Assembly: GCA_012845835.1 (NCBI GenBank)
Contig: JABAKD010000007.1
Span: 124,001-188,000, forward strand
DNA: 64,000 bases
From: Undaria pinnatifida
Taxonomy: Eukaryota > Sar > Phaeophyceae > Laminariales > Alariaceae
Direction: 5' to 3'
The notes beneath the pieces are model-generated. The model was given only the letters and a program-made list of their open reading frames with translations, did no database searches and was not told the DNA's origin. Below, piece after piece: positions 62,290 through 64,000 of the stretch (position 1 is its first letter; each line of letters opens with the position of its first letter). Position numbers and translations under genes: made by a program.

Positions 62290-62615
62290 ACAGCAGAACG
62301 ACAGCTGCAGCAGCAGGAGCAGCGCAGTAGCAGCACCGCAAGCAACGGCGGGTGGGGGGGCGGAGATATCGGTGGCGATGGCCCTGCCAGATGAGTTGCG
62401 GCACATCAGCTCGGCTCGGCCTGGCTCGATAACCACGATCATCACCACAACAACAGAACATCCAGGTTTTCTTATTTCTGTCGTAACATATGCAGGAGAC
62501 ACCAACCGCAGCCGCAGAACAATAGCCGCCGCACAGCAACAGCAGCAGCAGCTGCAGCAGTAGCAGTGGCGACGGCGGCGGCGGCCATGCGGCGTGGGTG
62601 GCGGTGGCGGTGGAT
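62290..62615. repeat. CAG and CGG trinucleotide-rich region
   Basis: CAGCTGCAGCAGCAGGAGCAGC (62300), CAACAGCAGCAGCAGCTGCAGCAGTAGC (62540) and GGCGACGGCGGCGGCGGCC (62570). ORFs on both strands are homopolymer-like. No confirmed gene. Confidence 0.7.
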
Positions 62616-63117
62616 GGTTCGGTTACAGCGTTGTGGTATAGCGACGGTGGTGAACAAAATCAGAACCGAATACGCCATCACGCAGCAGCAGAGAACCAGG
62701 TCACATCGCAGAGAGCGCGGGAACGCTGGCTTACAAGCACCCACCCATGAGGTTGCGCGTAGGCGCCATGCTTACCTAGCTACTCTTTCGTGCTTCCGCA
62801 TCAATGCTGGGTTGTGTCTACCGCTGCCACGCACAGCGCATAGCGAGCAGTGTCTGCTGTGTGAGTTGTGCCCTCGTGCCCTCTGATATTTTTGTGCCGT
62901 GGGGCCTGGAGAGCAATGGCGTTAAGCTCGGTATTTGTAGGCCAATCCTTTGTGCTTGTCGTCATTCATGGAACTTCACTCTTAAATTGTTCACTCAAAT
63001 TGGAATTTTCATGCCGTTTTGGGGCAAATTCTTTCTTCAAAGTTCGCTCGGCGATTATTTTTTCATGGGATTTTTATTTTAATTATTTCCACTCAAACAC
63101 TCGATTTACTAGAAAAA

Positions 63118-63585
63118 TCGTTTGTTTGGTGTAGACCCTAGCCTTTGAGGCCTTCTTGTCATTTCGTTTCGTTACGAAATAATCGTCTTTTTTAACTCAA
63201 ATAGTAATGAGGAGCAGGCGATGGAGCGAAGGGACAAATGCCATGGTCGCCCATGGCAATGCCACGGCTTCAAAAATAAGGTAGAGCTTACGACTGTTTC
63301 GACAACATGATCGAAACACGCTGTGCACGAAACGCAGGAGGTTTCACAGTACATTGGTTGGTTGTTGCATTTCATTCGGTCAGGGTTAGGGTTAGGGGAT
63401 ATAAAATTTGCTGACTACATCAAGCACGTTGTCGAAAACGCGGTCAGATACCCCCACAATACTTGTTTGTTTGGTGTAGGCCCTGGCCCTTAAAATGAGG
63501 CCTTCTTTTTAGATTGTTTTGTTTCGGTTTTTTCGTATTGGTGCTAATGATGAGGAGCAGGCGATGGAGCGAAGAGATAGTGCTG
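63118..63585. repeat. Direct repeat, two units about 345 bp apart
   Basis: CGTTTGTTTGGTGTAGACCC...GAGGCCTTCTT...TAATGAGGAGCAGGCGATGGAGCGAAG at 63118-63233 recurs at 63463-63575 with small changes. A short GGGTTAGGGTTAGGGG lies between (63382). Confidence 0.75.
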
Positions 63586-63865
63586 CGATGTAGCCTCTCC
63601 ATGTCTTGCGGTCAGCCGGGTCCAAGCTGTCTGCGAGACAAAAAATGAAAAACATCAAACAGGCTTGCTTTATTTTATTTCGTAAAGGTATTGGAGACGA
63701 TCGTGCGTGTGCGTGTGTGGCCGTCTTCACTGAGAAAATGGCCCCTCGAACAATACGAACCATAACAATCCGGAGCCGATTTCGACTAACCCAGCAGCTA
63801 CAGAGGCCCCTATTTATGACATACGTAGCCTCTGACCGCCTCCAAAGCCAATTTAATTTACTTTA

Positions 63866-64000
63866 GTAGAGCTTGCTCATGACGTCCGGTCTTCCCAGTC
63901 AGCCCGGTTGGGCGGCGGGAGTGTGTTCTTCTCACCCAAAACTGCTATTCCCACCCGTCCACACAACAAGCATCAACACCAGCACCACCACCATCAGTGT
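63866..64000. other. Window end; no gene seen
   Basis: GTGTGTTCTTCTCACCCAAA resembles the GTGTTCTTCTCATTAAA end motif of the palindrome. A CAC/CCA-rich run follows to the edge. Confidence 0.3.

Overview
The window is eukaryotic, intergenic, repeat-dominated DNA. It has no operons, no credible ribosome-binding sites and no long intact host gene. Almost every recognisable protein fragment belongs to a transposable element, and most are broken by stops and frameshifts. The gag, pol and chromodomain style of the LTR elements, the APE-type LINE and the CAG/CGG-rich stretches resemble the genomes of large algae. A stramenopile such as a brown alga is my best guess, but this is inference from style and not proof.

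Layout: 0.1-3.4 kb, a decayed chromodomain Ty3/gypsy element with RT, RNase H and integrase deleted. 3.4-7.1 kb, mostly featureless, ending in a BED-finger-like fragment. 7.4-11.4 kb, minisatellites, a GC-rich repeat (family A, antisense) and a fragment of a second LTR-like family (family B: gag-like plus protease-like). 11.7-15.2 kb, a minus-strand LINE with endonuclease and reverse transcriptase. 16.1-24.8 kb, a nearly full-length but inactivated chromodomain Ty3/gypsy element with two LTRs, PBS, PPT and a 5-bp target duplication. It sits inside a family B copy and is itself split by a 507-bp family A insertion. 25-28.4 kb, family A copies, a hAT transposase tail and a GGGAC pentamer field. 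29.0-32.2 kb, a TIR element of unknown family carrying an unrecognised gene. 32.6-39.6 kb, nested family A copies and an interstitial telomere-like tract. 39.8-41.3 kb, a small pogo/Tigger-like TA element. 43.8-45.9 kb, a second family B copy. 46.9-50.8 kb, a larger pogo/Tigger-like TA element filled with nested insertions, including a 1.3-kb palindrome that itself holds a MITE. 51-64 kb, more family A, a tandem 0.46-kb duplication, poly-C fields and tandem arrays.

The most interesting unit is family A, with about 17 copies. It has one fixed end (sense 3' end: SFDEIFDLTAGVYF-like codons, then a T-rich tail), variable truncation at the other end, long poly-C tracts, and direct repeats of 9-12 bp at two sites. 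One filled site can be compared with an unfilled copy of the same flanking sequence in this window. This looks like an uncharacterised non-autonomous retroposon. The second candidate is the 3.16-kb TIR element at 29.0-32.2 kb, whose gene I do not recognise.

The genes do not form a pathway. The window is a stack of nested insertions whose order can be partly read: family B, then gypsy, then family A; and pogo-like element, then LINE fragment and palindrome, then MITE.
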